DNA of 64,000 nucleotides from Stieleria tagensis (GCF_024129865.1 NZ_JAMYFE010000066.1:91942-155941), one strand, 5' to 3'. Numbered from the stretch's first letter, positions 1-9,943 are shown. Translations and numbers: made by a program. The notes: a model not told the origin generated them from the letters alone.

Positions 1-47
1 GAATCAAGATGCGTCAAACTTGCGCTGTTTGGAATTAGCGACGCTGA

Positions 48-362
48 ATGCGCACAATCTCACGAACGAAAGTAGAAACAGCATCGAAACGCAACTTAGA
101 TGCACATCTGCTGGTCTGTTTTCTTGCTTACGTGATGTGGGAAACACTTGGCGGGTTGTGTGAGCAAGCGGGTCTGGGGACTGAACCTCGCCGTGTGATG
201 GACGAGTTGGGCGAGATCCGATCGATGGACGTGGTCTTGCCGACGCAAGAGGGGATCGAACTTCGCCAGCCATGCATCGCTCGTCCCAGCGAGCATCAAG
301 CGATTCTACTCGAGCGACCCGGGCTCGATCTTCCCAAACGACTACATCAAATCGAAATGTAG
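48..362 (+). pseudogene. IS1634/IS4-type transposase, C-terminal remnant
   Basis: The frame reads about 90 residues resembling the extreme C-terminus of IS1634-family DDE transposases: a hydrophobic stretch DAHLLVCFLAYVMWETL, then an AGLG segment, a D-E-L-G-x-I-x-S-x-D-V-V-L-P motif, and a closing LDLPKRL. Two in-frame stops (around 36 and 45) cut it off from any upstream catalytic part, so it cannot encode a working transposase. No terminal inverted repeat could be identified. It suggests that an insertion sequence once bordered this region. The family call rests on motif recognition only. Confidence 0.6.
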
Positions 363-518
363 TGGAAACTTTTTGAGTGTCACCCCGCAAAACGCGGTGT
401 TTACTCAGCGAACTGGGGAAGTCGGGCTAGGCCGGTGCAGTTTTAAAAGGTTTGCTGGTGACTTTGGGTCTGTAAACCGACCCAGTGAGTGCAGCGGACT
501 CCAATTGCCAGGAGGCCG

Positions 519-3500
519 TTACTTCTCAAGGACCGGCTTTCTATCATTCGGCTTCCTATCGAGAGTCAGTGGGAAAAAAACGTTGTCCGAATGCTCGTCG
601 GATAAAGAATCGTTCGTCGCCTCCGGATCAGGCAACGGGGGTTTCATAACGCTGTAGGTATTCTTGCTGCTGAACTCATTAAATGCGTAAGAATCCGATC
701 GGAAAACAACCGCGTCGAGTGACTTGCTATTTCGTTTGATCCAGTCAGCAACCGCTATCCGAATCTGACGTGGCAGCGGAAACGGTTTCTCGAAGCCCGC
801 AATTGCGTGACGAATGGATTCAATATCGTGCATTTCCGTTATTTGATCACACCGGCTGATCCCATGTGGGATATCGGTGAAAAGAAAAAACTCGTCATCG
901 AGTTCGTAAACAGCCAGTACGGGAACTGGCGAGAGAGGCTTTGAATACGGTCGACCATTTGTAGCTTCGGATTGAAGTTCGATCAGATCCTTAACACGAA
1001 TGGCAGTTTTTGGGTTCAGTCGCACTCTTATGATGGCATCGTAATAGGGCCTTAAGTACTCGCGAAGTTCAGAGCAGTACTCGCAGGCTTTGTTTTCACT
1101 CGCACCGGCATGCGTTAACTCCCCATTTGCGGCAGAGTCGGACAGAGCAAGTCGACATAAGCTATGGAGCAATTCACCGTCTAGCTCGGACTGGTACCGA
1201 TCCTCCGTTGAACTGTCAAGCAGCATCTTTGACGCGAATAAACAGATTTCCAACTGATCTCGATGAGGAGCCGACCCAATGATGTCGCGGTAACGCAGCA
1301 AAGCGTCACGCAACTGGTCGGCGTTTGACGGCGAGTCAGGGTCGTAACGTGACACTTCAATCCTTTCCTTTACAGATTTGACGACTAGTGTGGTTAGTTC
1401 TCCCAGTGCTTGCCAGCTACCTGATGTCGCCTTCGATCCGCCCTCTTCTTCGTAAACCTGATCGGCGCGTTGCGCCATTCGGTAGGCCATGTCAAGATCT
1501 TGAATTGACGAATCCAGGCACAGTGTGAGAGCTTGTTTGTAGGTCAGGATGGCGCGAGTTTTTTGACGATTGTCGTTTTTACTCGCCGTCGCTTCGTCCT
1601 CGCTGAGGTCGATCGGCGGCGACGACAAATGAACGAGACTGATTGCGCGTCGATAATCATCAAAGGCTTCCAGCGGATCAATTCTTGCTGGGTCACCGAA
1701 CAAGTTACAGTCCCCCAAACGCTCGCGAGTATTGATAAGGCGTTCGATGTAACTCATCTGGATTGCGGGATCATGATCGTCCGATGACAAGAACGCGTGG
1801 TAGTGACGATGGACGTTCGCGTCAAGCTGTAGATAGGCTTCACAAGCCTTGCTGGTTTCTCCTCGAAAACGAGTCAGCATCGCTATGCCGTGCTGGTTGT
1901 GCAATGCCGTGATGCGAGCGACGTGATTTTCTGTTCCGTCTTCCCGAGTAAAATGCTTCGTTAGAATTTCATTCGATTCAGCAAAGTCACTCTGTGCGTC
2001 CGCAAGTTCCCAACGCTTCATGTGAAGCCAAGCTCTTCGGTTTAGAACGTGAGCATGCAGCATGTGCCCTGGAAGGACTTCCTCTGACAGCCTTTCTGAA
2101 GTATCAAAGAGCTCTCTCGCTGCCTTCCATTCCCGCATGCCGGCTTTCGCGTCCGCTTGACGTCCGATGGCATAGATTCTGAAAAACTCGGAGTAGCCTC
2201 GATTCGCACTCACCTTCTGCACCATCTCCGCTGCAGTGGCAAATTCCTCTGCCGCAGCTTTGTGCTGAGTGACCGATGTCAGAAACTCCCCGTAGTCGGC
2301 ACGACATAGCGCTGCGATGAACGGCAAGTGTTCAAGTTCCGAATTGAGAATCCGCTTTTCATAGGCGGAAATAGCATTCTTGTACTCTGACTTTGCTTCG
2401 TGCTCTCTTCCAAGTTTGTGAAGCACGACGGCAAGCAGATGCAAGTCCTCTTCCTTCAATTCCGATTTCTGTGACGTTAACTCATCGCGGATTGTCTCTA
2501 GAGCGAGTTTCAGCTTTTTGGCACTGGTTATGTCAAATAGCAACTCTGCATGCCGGTATCGTCGTGAAAGCAGGTCGTCGCCGCTGGGACGATCTCGAAA
2601 AAGCTCCTCAGCCGTTTCTCGAAGCTCGTCAATATCCACTAGCTGCGCAAACTCAGCGGATGACCTTTTTTGTGGAGTTCGTGCTGAGTGCTGCTGCATT
2701 AAATAGGTACGGATGCCTGGCACGAACCAGGGCATTTCATCAAACCACCAATTTCCTTGGCAGCTTGCTACCATCGCCTTTAGCTGCAAGTGTCCTCCGT
2801 TGCTGAGGCTTATCTCTGCGGCGGCATTTAACTTATTGAGCCCTTCCAAAGTGGGAGTAAAGCAGAACTCACCACTGTGGTTTCCTAAGTGTCGGCAGTC
2901 GGGACGCTGAGATTCGTCAGCGCTGAGTCCGTCTTTCACATAAGTCAACAAGCGGTTCGCCCAAACCCGACCGTCCGGCGATCGACCGTTACGGATAGGC
3001 AGGTACTTCAGGCCGTCCAAAAAAACAGTCGTGAATTTAGAGTTCGATCCACCGCGATCGGGAGCGTCTCCCGACACTTGGTTATCCCGACAGGAGGCCA
3101 TCGCTTGGAACGAGGGCTCAAGCTGCAATGACGTGTCGGAGCGATCATCTTTGCTTGCTGGCTGGAACGCGAACTTACCCCGGCTGTTGAATATCTCACC
3201 TGAATAGCAACAATCCAGGACGATCAACGTGTGCTGACAGTTGAACTCGTCAACTTCTTTGAACAATTGATCTGGTAAGCCGACACTACCGACTGGGTTG
3301 CGATCCTTGTCGAACTCGATATCGAGCGGCAGGAGTGCCACCTGCTCACCCACGGGCGCTCGTTCACGTTTCAGGGCGTGGCCAGCGAAAAAAACTAGAA
3401 TGGAATCATCGTGGTCGACTCGCAATCGTAGTTTCTTGATGTGCTCGTTGATCTCGGACTCATTCGGGTCTCCATCGTCAGCGACGTCACCATCGGTAAG

Positions 3501-3773
3501 AACAATGGTGTTCTCTTTCTGATAACCGTAGTACTCGGTAAGGACCTTCGACAACTCGACCGCATCGTTCGCAGCATTGCTGAGTGGCTTTAAGCCCGAC
3601 GGCGCAAGCTCCGCTTCTCGCTGGGTGTAGTTGACTCCAATCAAGATCGCAAACTTCTCCGACGAAGTCAGCGGAAGCGTCTCGGTGCCAGAGTCATCAC
3701 TCCACGCGTTTGAGCCGCTTGCAAGCAGAAGCAGGAAAGAAACCCATATCGCGGTCGGATTTTTTTTTCTCAT
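519..3773 (-). CDS. Secreted caspase-family (C14) protein with long helical repeat region
   Basis: The protein has 1084 residues and an N-terminal signal peptide of about 25 residues. Residues 40-260 form a caspase/metacaspase-like domain. The catalytic His is His132 in FFAGHA and the Cys is Cys189 in LDCCYSG, the usual D-x-C-x-S-G setting. The rest is long and helix-rich with TPR-like spacing (about 400-900). The ATG at 3773 is preceded by AAGGGG, a good ribosome site. The next caspase gene lies 108 bases upstream in the same direction, so the two may be cotranscribed. Planctomycetes carry many such proteins, and their substrates are mostly unknown. Both catalytic residues are present, so activity is plausible. 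The role (regulated proteolysis or stress response) is inference. Confidence 0.85.
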   Translation of the reverse strand: MRKKNPTAIWVSFLLLLASGSNAWSDDSGTETLPLTSSEKFAILIGVNYTQREAELAPSGLKPLSNAANDAVELSKVLTEYYGYQKENTIVLTDGDVADDGDPNESEINEHIKKLRLRVDHDDSILVFFAGHALKRERAPVGEQVALLPLDIEFDKDRNPVGSVGLPDQLFKEVDEFNCQHTLIVLDCCYSGEIFNSRGKFAFQPASKDDRSDTSLQLEPSFQAMASCRDNQVSGDAPDRGGSNSKFTTVFLDGLKYLPIRNGRSPDGRVWANRLLTYVKDGLSADESQRPDCRHLGNHSGEFCFTPTLEGLNKLNAAAEISLSNGGHLQLKAMVASCQGNWWFDEMPWFVPGIRTYLMQQHSARTPQKRSSAEFAQLVDIDELRETAEELFRDRPSGDDLLSRRYRHAELLFDITSAKKLKLALETIRDELTSQKSELKEEDLHLLAVVLHKLGREHEAKSEYKNAISAYEKRILNSELEHLPFIAALCRADYGEFLTSVTQHKAAAEEFATAAEMVQKVSANRGYSEFFRIYAIGRQADAKAGMREWKAARELFDTSERLSEEVLPGHMLHAHVLNRRAWLHMKRWELADAQSDFAESNEILTKHFTREDGTENHVARITALHNQHGIAMLTRFRGETSKACEAYLQLDANVHRHYHAFLSSDDHDPAIQMSYIERLINTRERLGDCNLFGDPARIDPLEAFDDYRRAISLVHLSSPPIDLSEDEATASKNDNRQKTRAILTYKQALTLCLDSSIQDLDMAYRMAQRADQVYEEEGGSKATSGSWQALGELTTLVVKSVKERIEVSRYDPDSPSNADQLRDALLRYRDIIGSAPHRDQLEICLFASKMLLDSSTEDRYQSELDGELLHSLCRLALSDSAANGELTHAGASENKACEYCSELREYLRPYYDAIIRVRLNPKTAIRVKDLIELQSEATNGRPYSKPLSPVPVLAVYELDDEFFLFTDIPHGISRCDQITEMHDIESIRHAIAGFEKPFPLPRQIRIAVADWIKRNSKSLDAVVFRSDSYAFNEFSSKNTYSVMKPPLPDPEATNDSLSDEHSDNVFFPLTLDRKPNDRKPVLEK

Positions 3774-3881
3774 TACTTTCCCCTTCTGACGCTGCAGCGC
3801 ATCGGTTGGCTTCTACCATTGAGTGACTAAAAACTATAATTCTACATGAAACCGGTATGCCCATGGAATTATTTTCGCGTA

Positions 3882-6011
3882 CTACGGTGACGAAATGGTC
3901 CAAGTCCATGACAAGATTTGCGGCTTATCCAAACCTTGCTGACTGCGAAACTGTGCTGGTGACCAAAGAGTCGCATCGAGCAGTTTCTCGAACGGTGTAC
4001 TCGCTGGATCGGCCACAGTTCGTTTTGCCGATGAACCTAGACGATCCTGGCGAAGGAAGCTGTAATTTGGCGTATGTGGATGGTCGCGAGTATCCAACGC
4101 AATCACGACCACTCCAAATGCGCCTGGTTGAGAATCACCGCATCGAAAGCGATAAACAGGCTGTGCTTTTGGCGGATCATTCGGAGAAGCGTGCCGCAAG
4201 GTACCTATTCCGCGCCCCGTCTCTCCGCCTACCAAGCCGATACCAAAATTGCTGTTGAGTTGTACGATCACATACCAATAGTCGCGGCTTAAGTTGGTAT
4301 TTGTCGCCCTCAATTCCACAATATCGCCAGGTCGCAACTGGCTGTTGGTGATGGGGTTTCCAACGGTGTCGTAGGCTTCAATGCTCACCGAGTTACCTGA
4401 CCTGACTTGCGATTGAGCAGCGACGATCAAACGCTGCAAATTATTCCACTTCGCGATTTTCTCAACATCGCTTGTAAGTTGATCTAGAAATTTCGATGGG
4501 TCTGCGAGAGTATCAGCATTGAAGCGAGCGTGCGGAACACCTTCAAGCATTTGCGATCCAGAATCGGCAGCGACAAGTAGATCAAGCTCTTGATTCGGCA
4601 GTAGCAACGCATCGCCACTCGATTGCAGCACAACAAGAGCCCAGTCTGAATGGCCTGCTTCCTGATCTACTTGATAGCCAGACTCGACAGCTTGCTTGCT
4701 TACTAAGTTGGCCAACCGTTCGTCAGCGAGCGGCTTAAGCCCTGATTCATTAAGTGCGACAAGGTCAAGGCGAATACGGGTATCTGTCGCGCTGGACAAC
4801 AGCTGGCAGAGGCAGTTCTCTGGCCAAGGGTCGTCCGTCGATGAATTTGTCCGCTGAACATTTGCGGAGGTGGCATTCGATGAAAGTACTCGAACTTGTC
4901 CGAGCGGACTCGTTTGTTCTTTATCGCCGGGAGCAAATACCTCAAGCATCGCTCCGGCGTGTAGCCCAGCGAGCTGACCACCGGACACAAACATCTGTTC
5001 GCCTTTTCGATTAAGAAAAAGCGGGCGCTGTTTCGGCCAAGACTTTAGACCGAGGACTTCTCGCTGGAGGTCTCCGGTCCAGAATGGTGATGGTTTTCTT
5101 CGCCCGTCAGTTTGGTATCGGCTGATGAGTGCGCGACCCAAGTCGTCATAGGAGGCTGCTCCCTTCCGTTCTCGAAGCTCCTGCTCCAGGTGGTACGAAA
5201 GCAGTCCACGTTTAATTCCCGTCACCCGTGGTCGTATCAACTCCGCCTCGGTTTGATGCGACTTAGCGGCGAAGAATGCGACAACGCTACCGGTGCCACC
5301 GCCGCGGGGAATGTTTTCAATGATCTCACCAGATGTTCGGCTTTGCAGTGCGTTTTGCTTCGCTTGCAACTCAGCACGCTTCTTGACCGCTTTCAGTTTC
5401 TCTGGGGAAACGCCAGCCACTTTTGGAGAAACGTACCTTGCCACTTCTTCGTTTGTACTGGCACTTCGCGTCATCGTTCCTGAATGGCAACTGTCGAACA
5501 CGATCCAAACGTGCGTTCCCTTCGACTTCAATTGATCCAACCACATACCAATTTGGTTGTCTAGGATCATATTCTGACCCGAGGCGTAGTCGGCTGGAAG
5601 AAATGCCTCGTCCAACCCATCAGGCTCAGGATTAGCTGGGTCTAGCAGATCCGTTTGAGAGTCGGGAACCGGGAAATACGTTCCATGTCCAGACATCAAT
5701 ATCAGAACCTGTGTGTCAGGCTCAGCCGAGTGAATCAGTTGCTCAAATGCACTTACGATATTGTCGTGAGTGGGCCTCGAAGCTTCGTCGTCAGACCATC
5801 CGGAGAGGACTGTAACGTGTTGGAACTCGAGTTCATGTTCAAGCAATTGCTTGAAGGCGGAAACATCGTTCGCTGCGCCCGGAAGATCGGTGATCTCTTT
5901 GGATACATACTTCGAACAACCAATCAAAATGGCGACTCGTTCACCAAAGCAATGCTGGTTTGTTGTCAGTAACACCAGAGCGATAGCGATAGCTTGCGTT
6001 AATCGATCCAT
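3882..6011 (-). CDS. Secreted caspase-family (C14) protein with DUF4384-like tail
   Basis: The protein has 709 residues and a signal peptide ending near residue 23. A caspase-like domain covers residues 25-260, with catalytic His109 in MSGHG and Cys175 in FDSCHSG. The C-terminal third (about 540-650) contains a β-rich stretch with RPGDIVELRATN and a following YWYVIVQL, as in DUF4384 domains that often follow caspase domains. A TTG six codons upstream (6029) is open, but the ATG at 6011 starts a clean signal peptide and was chosen; a GGAG lies about 12 bases before it. It lies just upstream of the larger caspase gene in the same orientation. The pair looks like a duplicated and diverged theme rather than a close paralogue pair. 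Confidence 0.85.
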   Translation of the reverse strand: MDRLTQAIAIALVLLTTNQHCFGERVAILIGCSKYVSKEITDLPGAANDVSAFKQLLEHELEFQHVTVLSGWSDDEASRPTHDNIVSAFEQLIHSAEPDTQVLILMSGHGTYFPVPDSQTDLLDPANPEPDGLDEAFLPADYASGQNMILDNQIGMWLDQLKSKGTHVWIVFDSCHSGTMTRSASTNEEVARYVSPKVAGVSPEKLKAVKKRAELQAKQNALQSRTSGEIIENIPRGGGTGSVVAFFAAKSHQTEAELIRPRVTGIKRGLLSYHLEQELRERKGAASYDDLGRALISRYQTDGRRKPSPFWTGDLQREVLGLKSWPKQRPLFLNRKGEQMFVSGGQLAGLHAGAMLEVFAPGDKEQTSPLGQVRVLSSNATSANVQRTNSSTDDPWPENCLCQLLSSATDTRIRLDLVALNESGLKPLADERLANLVSKQAVESGYQVDQEAGHSDWALVVLQSSGDALLLPNQELDLLVAADSGSQMLEGVPHARFNADTLADPSKFLDQLTSDVEKIAKWNNLQRLIVAAQSQVRSGNSVSIEAYDTVGNPITNSQLRPGDIVELRATNTNLSRDYWYVIVQLNSNFGIGLVGGETGRGIGTLRHASPNDPPKAQPVYRFRCGDSQPGAFGVVVIALDTRDHPHTPNYSFLRQDRLGSSAKRTVADPASTPFEKLLDATLWSPAQFRSQQGLDKPQILSWTWTISSP

Positions 6012-6037
6012 AATCGTTACATACTCCAACGTGGGTA

Positions 6038-6065
6038 AGCCCTAGTCGCAGTTGCGACTAGGGCT
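6038..6065. terminator. Perfect 13-bp inverted repeat between two minus-strand genes
   Basis: Arms at 6038-6050 and 6053-6065 are perfectly complementary around a two-base centre. In RNA the loop would have to open a few base pairs. The element lies 33 bases after the stop of the secreted-protein gene ending at 6099 and 27 bases before the caspase start at 6011. There is no following T run, so it may be a processing or attenuation hairpin rather than a classical terminator. Confidence 0.5.
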
Positions 6066-6098
6066 CGGTGCAGGTGCTTTCCATTTCAACACAAGCCG

Positions 6099-6812
6099 TT
6101 AGTCGTCGATATGCCAACGGAGGTCGTGGTGGTGTCCACGCACATTTCCGTGGGCAATCACTTCGTTATCTTCCAAGCAATATGCATCGAAATGGTTTTC
6201 GTACCCATGTGCATGAACACGGAAATATCCGGTCCGACCCGACCGAACGCGTCCAACCTCTCTTCCGTCAACAGTGATCCTGAGATTGTGTGGCGTGTGG
6301 TTGTCAACGGTCAGAGTTCCATAGACCTCTTTCGTTGCTTCGCCCGATTCAGCTGCCAAGTCTTCAGTAAGCTCAATAAGTTGTTTGAGCTCCGCCTTCT
6401 TAGACTGATCAGAAACCAGTTGGGCGATTGCTTTCAGTTCTTTCAAATCGCGTCGCAACTTCGCCAATTCAACAGCCTCGGCCATTACTTGTGACGATGT
6501 TACTTGCGCCTGCTTTCCAGTCGCTGCCTCCGCTGCCGCCAAACTCTTGGCGGCAACGGCAAGGGTCACCGGGTCGGGTGTGACGCGAGCGGCATGGATT
6601 TGGCTTCCCAAAGGGATCAAGTAGCTAAAGTCAGCACCAAGCGCTTGTTGGAAATTGATACTACAAGCGCCTAAGCAAGGGGTAGTCTTGCCGTCTTTGG
6701 AAAGGCTTGATCGAACTTCGACCGCTTCTTTTGTGCTCGCGTCCTGTGCAACGGAAACGGACGATCCCGACGCGACAAGAACCGCGACGAAAGCTATGTG
6801 GTAAAAACGCAT
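6099..6812 (-). CDS. Secreted protein of unknown function
   Basis: The protein has 237 residues and a clear signal peptide (cleavage near the A-Q after residue 22). The middle (about 85-165) is Ala/Lys/Leu-rich and probably helical or coiled. The last 70 residues are β-rich and His-rich, with TVDNHTPHNLRITVDG and a closing GHHHDLRWHIDD. I do not recognise a family. The ATG at 6812 follows GAGGTA seven bases upstream, a good ribosome site. It is divergent from the ECF sigma gene at 7068. The His-rich tail could bind metal, but nothing shows this directly. Confidence 0.75.
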   Translation of the reverse strand: MRFYHIAFVAVLVASGSSVSVAQDASTKEAVEVRSSLSKDGKTTPCLGACSINFQQALGADFSYLIPLGSQIHAARVTPDPVTLAVAAKSLAAAEAATGKQAQVTSSQVMAEAVELAKLRRDLKELKAIAQLVSDQSKKAELKQLIELTEDLAAESGEATKEVYGTLTVDNHTPHNLRITVDGREVGRVRSGRTGYFRVHAHGYENHFDAYCLEDNEVIAHGNVRGHHHDLRWHIDD

Positions 6813-6918
6813 TTTCTGTACCTCGTGCCTTTGGCAAACTAGGAGATGGTGTGACAGTCCGTTGTAAAAAAAATTTCCTGAGGAGCGAGATCTGGCGACC
6901 TGTCATGAACTCACTGGC

Positions 6919-6956
6919 GTTGATTGTACGCCCCCCAGCACGGCGGTACAATCAAC
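6919..6956. promoter_or_regulatory. 11-bp inverted repeat in divergent promoter region
   Basis: Arms at 6919-6929 and 6946-6956 (GTTGATTGTAC and its complement) are perfect, with a 16-base GC-rich centre. The element lies midway between the divergent starts at 6812 and 7068, where an operator controlling either gene would be expected. No other copy was noticed in the window. Confidence 0.45.
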
Positions 6957-7067
6957 CACCCGCAGGGAAGACGCGACGACGTCAAGTTTTCATGAAGGTG
7001 ACAATGCAACAGCAAACCGGCGGCGGATTAGATTCCTGTAATTATTTGGAAATGTTGAGTGCTGCAG

Positions 7068-7649
7068 ATGAGCGACAGCCAATTCATATCGTTGGTCGAC
7101 CGGCTAGGGGCGGGTAGTTCCGAAGCCGCGGGCGATCTGATGCTTGCGTACGGAGCCGAGATTCGACGATTTATTCGTTTCCGAATGCGAGATTCTGTTC
7201 TTCGGCGGCTGCACGATTCCATTGATGTAGAGCAGTCTGTCTTTCGCCGGTTCTTCAAACGTGGTGGTACTGGCGATTTGAGCTTGGCCACCGAAGATGA
7301 ACTGCGGGCCTATTTGTTCACGCTTGCCAAACATCGCGTCAGCGAAATGAAGCGAGAGCAATCGGCACAGAAACGAAAAGCAAACTTCGTCGAGGAGGAT
7401 TCCAGGTTTCAACTGGGACAGCTCGCCGGAACCAACGGAACGACCGATTCCGCTTCGGCAGAGTCTGAGTTGATGTTGGAAGTGCGCTCCATCGTCGGAA
7501 CGGATGATTGGGAAGCGGTCGTTCAACGACTCGAAGGACGAACGTGGAAAGAGGTTGCTCGGGATCGAGGAACCAAGCCGGACACTCTTCGCAAACGATT
7601 ACAAACCGCATTGCAGCTCGTGAAGGCCCGACTGACGAGCACTGAATGA
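7068..7649 (+). CDS. ECF-family RNA polymerase sigma factor (planctomycete type)
   Basis: The protein has 193 residues. The N-terminal part has the region-2 pattern (GSSEAAGDLMLAYGAEIRRF, then a D-S-I-D-V-E-Q-S-V motif where ECF factors have D-x-x-D-x-x-Q-x-x-F). The C-terminal part (about 140-190) holds a region-4 helix-turn-helix with GRTWKEVARDRGTKPDTLRKR. An in-frame GTG at 7059 is an alternative start with GGAAA before it. I chose the ATG because MSDSQF matches the usual beginning of this group. The kinase gene begins six bases after the stop, the standard planctomycete sigma/kinase pairing, which suggests that the kinase controls or reports to this sigma factor. Confidence 0.85.
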   Translation: MSDSQFISLVDRLGAGSSEAAGDLMLAYGAEIRRFIRFRMRDSVLRRLHDSIDVEQSVFRRFFKRGGTGDLSLATEDELRAYLFTLAKHRVSEMKREQSAQKRKANFVEEDSRFQLGQLAGTNGTTDSASAESELMLEVRSIVGTDDWEAVVQRLEGRTWKEVARDRGTKPDTLRKRLQTALQLVKARLTSTE

Positions 7650-7655
7650 ACCAGC

Positions 7656-9509
7656 ATGACTAACAACGATTTTCAACAACTGCTCGATCAAGTCGACTCG
7701 GTGCCAGCGAGCGACATCACTGCACGCATCGAATCGTTGTTGGCATCTCATCACGGCACGCTCGATCATGGGCAGCAAGTCGACTTGCTCTATTTGGAAT
7801 ATCTGACCCGCACTTCCGCTGGCGATGAGAACGTCGTGGACGACTTGCGAAGTAGGCATCCGAGTCTTGAAATTGACATTGTTCGTCAAATCAAAGTCGA
7901 CACCGAACTTTCCCGATGGGATGACACGTCGATAGCGCCGCCAACCGACTCCAACGAATCATCCCATCATTTAGCCGATCATCGCATCGGCGACTACACG
8001 GTGCTGGAAAAGATAGGCGAAGGTGCGCAGGCGGAAGTTTTTCGTGTCGTGCATCCGCAGCTACGCTGCGAGTTGGCACTGAAGGTCAGCAAACATCAAT
8101 CGGAGAAAGCGGAACGTATTCTTGATGAGGGTCGCCTTTTGGTGACGGTGAATGATCCCGGTATTGCTCGGGTGATTGACGCCGGAATTTGGGGTGACCG
8201 GCCGTTCATCGTTTCGGAACTTGTTCGCGGCACGACGCTGCAAAAACGCGTCGAGCAGGATTCCCTGACAACGCAACAGTTGGTTGAGTTCGTTGCTGTA
8301 ATATCGCGCACGCTCGACAAGCTGCACGATCAAGGCATCGTTCATTGCGACATCAAGCCGACCAATGTTCTATTTGATTCGCAAGGGCAACCCAAGCTGA
8401 TTGACTTTGGAATGGCAGTCGATCATTCCACCGACGGCTGGGATGCGGATTCCATTCTTCGCGATGCCCATGCCGGTGGTACGCTGACTTATATGGCTCC
8501 TGAATTGTTCGTGGACTCAGGAGAATCAAACGGTCAATCCGAAGATGCTTCGCGATTACGTGGACCTGCCAACGATGTGTTTTCGCTGGGTGGTTTGTTG
8601 TACTTTGGTTTAGTGGGCCGCCATCCTTACGCATCCAAGACGTCGGACGAAATCATTGAAGCCGTGGCCAGTGGCGACTGGGACCTACAGGCTCTTCGCG
8701 ATTCGGGAGCACCCCTGGCTTTGCAGAAAGCTTGCGAACAAGCAATGCAATTGCGACCGAGCGAACGCATCGAATCCGCACAACGATTCGCTGATTTGCT
8801 CGACGGTTGGTTGGCACGCACTCGCAGAAAGGATGGCGGCCGTATCGCCGTGTTCGCAATTCCTTTGATCGCGTTGTTGTGCGTCGGATGGTTGGCGTGG
8901 CCCGGCCAGCAGAGGGAAACGCATACCGCGCAGCCGCTCTTGAGTTTGCCGTCGATCGAGGCGGTTGAGCGTTTCGGCAATTTAGACATCAAGGTCTGGG
9001 CGGAGGAACGTGCTTTCGAGTTGGTCAATCGGGTGCCAGTGCTTTCAGGCGAGCAGATTCAGGTCAATGCACCGCTACGCGCGCATCACCATGGCGAACT
9101 TTGGTTAATCAGCAGCGACGGCGAAACGAACCAGCTTGCCGAATTTGAACCACTGGGCGAATCCCGCTGGGTGCATTTCCCATCAGACTTAGAGAGGGCC
9201 GTTCCGTTGATCGGTCCGGCTGGTAGCGAGGCGGTGGTATGGATCGAATCGGCGAGCCCGCTTTCGGCGCGAGAGGTTCAGGCGATGTTGGGTCAACCGA
9301 AAAACTGGCCAGCCTTGGGGAACGCCACCGTATTTCGCATCGTCGATGGGCAACTGCGTGTCGAACAGGACGATCGAGCGTTTGGGCAAAGTTCGGAATT
9401 GGAATCGCCCGATGCGGTCGTTCAGAAACACTTGCGAGCGGTCACGAAGGAACTTCAATTGCAGGGAAAACACGTGGAAATCGTTGCTTTTTCACATGTT
9501 GAAGAATAA
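7656..9509 (+). CDS. Membrane-anchored Ser/Thr protein kinase
   Basis: The protein has 617 residues. A helical N-terminal region (1-110) precedes a Hanks-type kinase domain (about 114-390): Gly loop GEGAQAEV at 121-128, Lys in ALKVSK near 143, catalytic loop HCDIKPTN at 230-237 and DFG at 250-252. The catalytic loop reads HCD rather than HRD, so activation-loop phosphorylation may not be the switch. A single membrane helix follows at about 397-415, then a roughly 200-residue extracytoplasmic domain that I do not recognise. It is the second gene of an operon with the ECF sigma factor (gap of six bases). Likely role: sensing on the outside and signalling to the sigma factor inside. Confidence 0.88.
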   Translation: MTNNDFQQLLDQVDSVPASDITARIESLLASHHGTLDHGQQVDLLYLEYLTRTSAGDENVVDDLRSRHPSLEIDIVRQIKVDTELSRWDDTSIAPPTDSNESSHHLADHRIGDYTVLEKIGEGAQAEVFRVVHPQLRCELALKVSKHQSEKAERILDEGRLLVTVNDPGIARVIDAGIWGDRPFIVSELVRGTTLQKRVEQDSLTTQQLVEFVAVISRTLDKLHDQGIVHCDIKPTNVLFDSQGQPKLIDFGMAVDHSTDGWDADSILRDAHAGGTLTYMAPELFVDSGESNGQSEDASRLRGPANDVFSLGGLLYFGLVGRHPYASKTSDEIIEAVASGDWDLQALRDSGAPLALQKACEQAMQLRPSERIESAQRFADLLDGWLARTRRKDGGRIAVFAIPLIALLCVGWLAWPGQQRETHTAQPLLSLPSIEAVERFGNLDIKVWAEERAFELVNRVPVLSGEQIQVNAPLRAHHHGELWLISSDGETNQLAEFEPLGESRWVHFPSDLERAVPLIGPAGSEAVVWIESASPLSAREVQAMLGQPKNWPALGNATVFRIVDGQLRVEQDDRAFGQSSELESPDAVVQKHLRAVTKELQLQGKHVEIVAFSHVEE

Positions 9510-9613
9510 ATCTTGAAAACCCTTTCCGCTGCGAACTCGTTTTCGCATTGTCTGTGTTGTCGGGCTTAATGAAGCCCATTCACAAAGTCTCCCGCAGAGA
9601 AAAGGTTCCAATC

Positions 9614-9943
9614 ATGTTGTCGATCACCAAAAATGTGCTGCCTATCGTCGCCTTGGCAGCCGCATTCACCCTCGGTTTTGGCGGTGAAGCTCAGGCTCAG
9701 CACGGTCATGGCTTCCACAGCGGAGGCCATCACGGCGGTCACGTGTATCCTTCGCAGCCGTCTTTCCACGTGCCGGGGCATCACCAAACGTACTACCCCT
9801 CGCACGGCATCCAGTGGCATCAACCGCAGTACCACAACACCACGCACCTCGATTACCACGCCCCGTCGTTCCAGCGTCACGGAAATCACTTTCACTACCA
9901 GCCCGGTCACTACGACGTTCATCGCACCGGGCACTGGCACTGA
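9614..9943 (+). CDS. Small secreted His-rich protein
   Basis: The protein has 109 residues. A signal peptide ends at about residue 27 (GGEAQAQ), and the mature part is almost wholly His, Tyr, Gly, Pro, Ser and Gln, with many HxxH and HH steps. An upstream TTG or ATG would extend the frame, but the ATG at 9614 is preceded by AAAAGG and begins a good signal peptide. Such low-complexity His-rich exported proteins can bind Ni, Zn or Cu. It lies between the sigma/kinase pair and the metal-efflux operon, which fits a periplasmic metal buffer. No known family is recognised. Confidence 0.7.
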   Translation: MLSITKNVLPIVALAAAFTLGFGGEAQAQHGHGFHSGGHHGGHVYPSQPSFHVPGHHQTYYPSHGIQWHQPQYHNTTHLDYHAPSFQRHGNHFHYQPGHYDVHRTGHWH

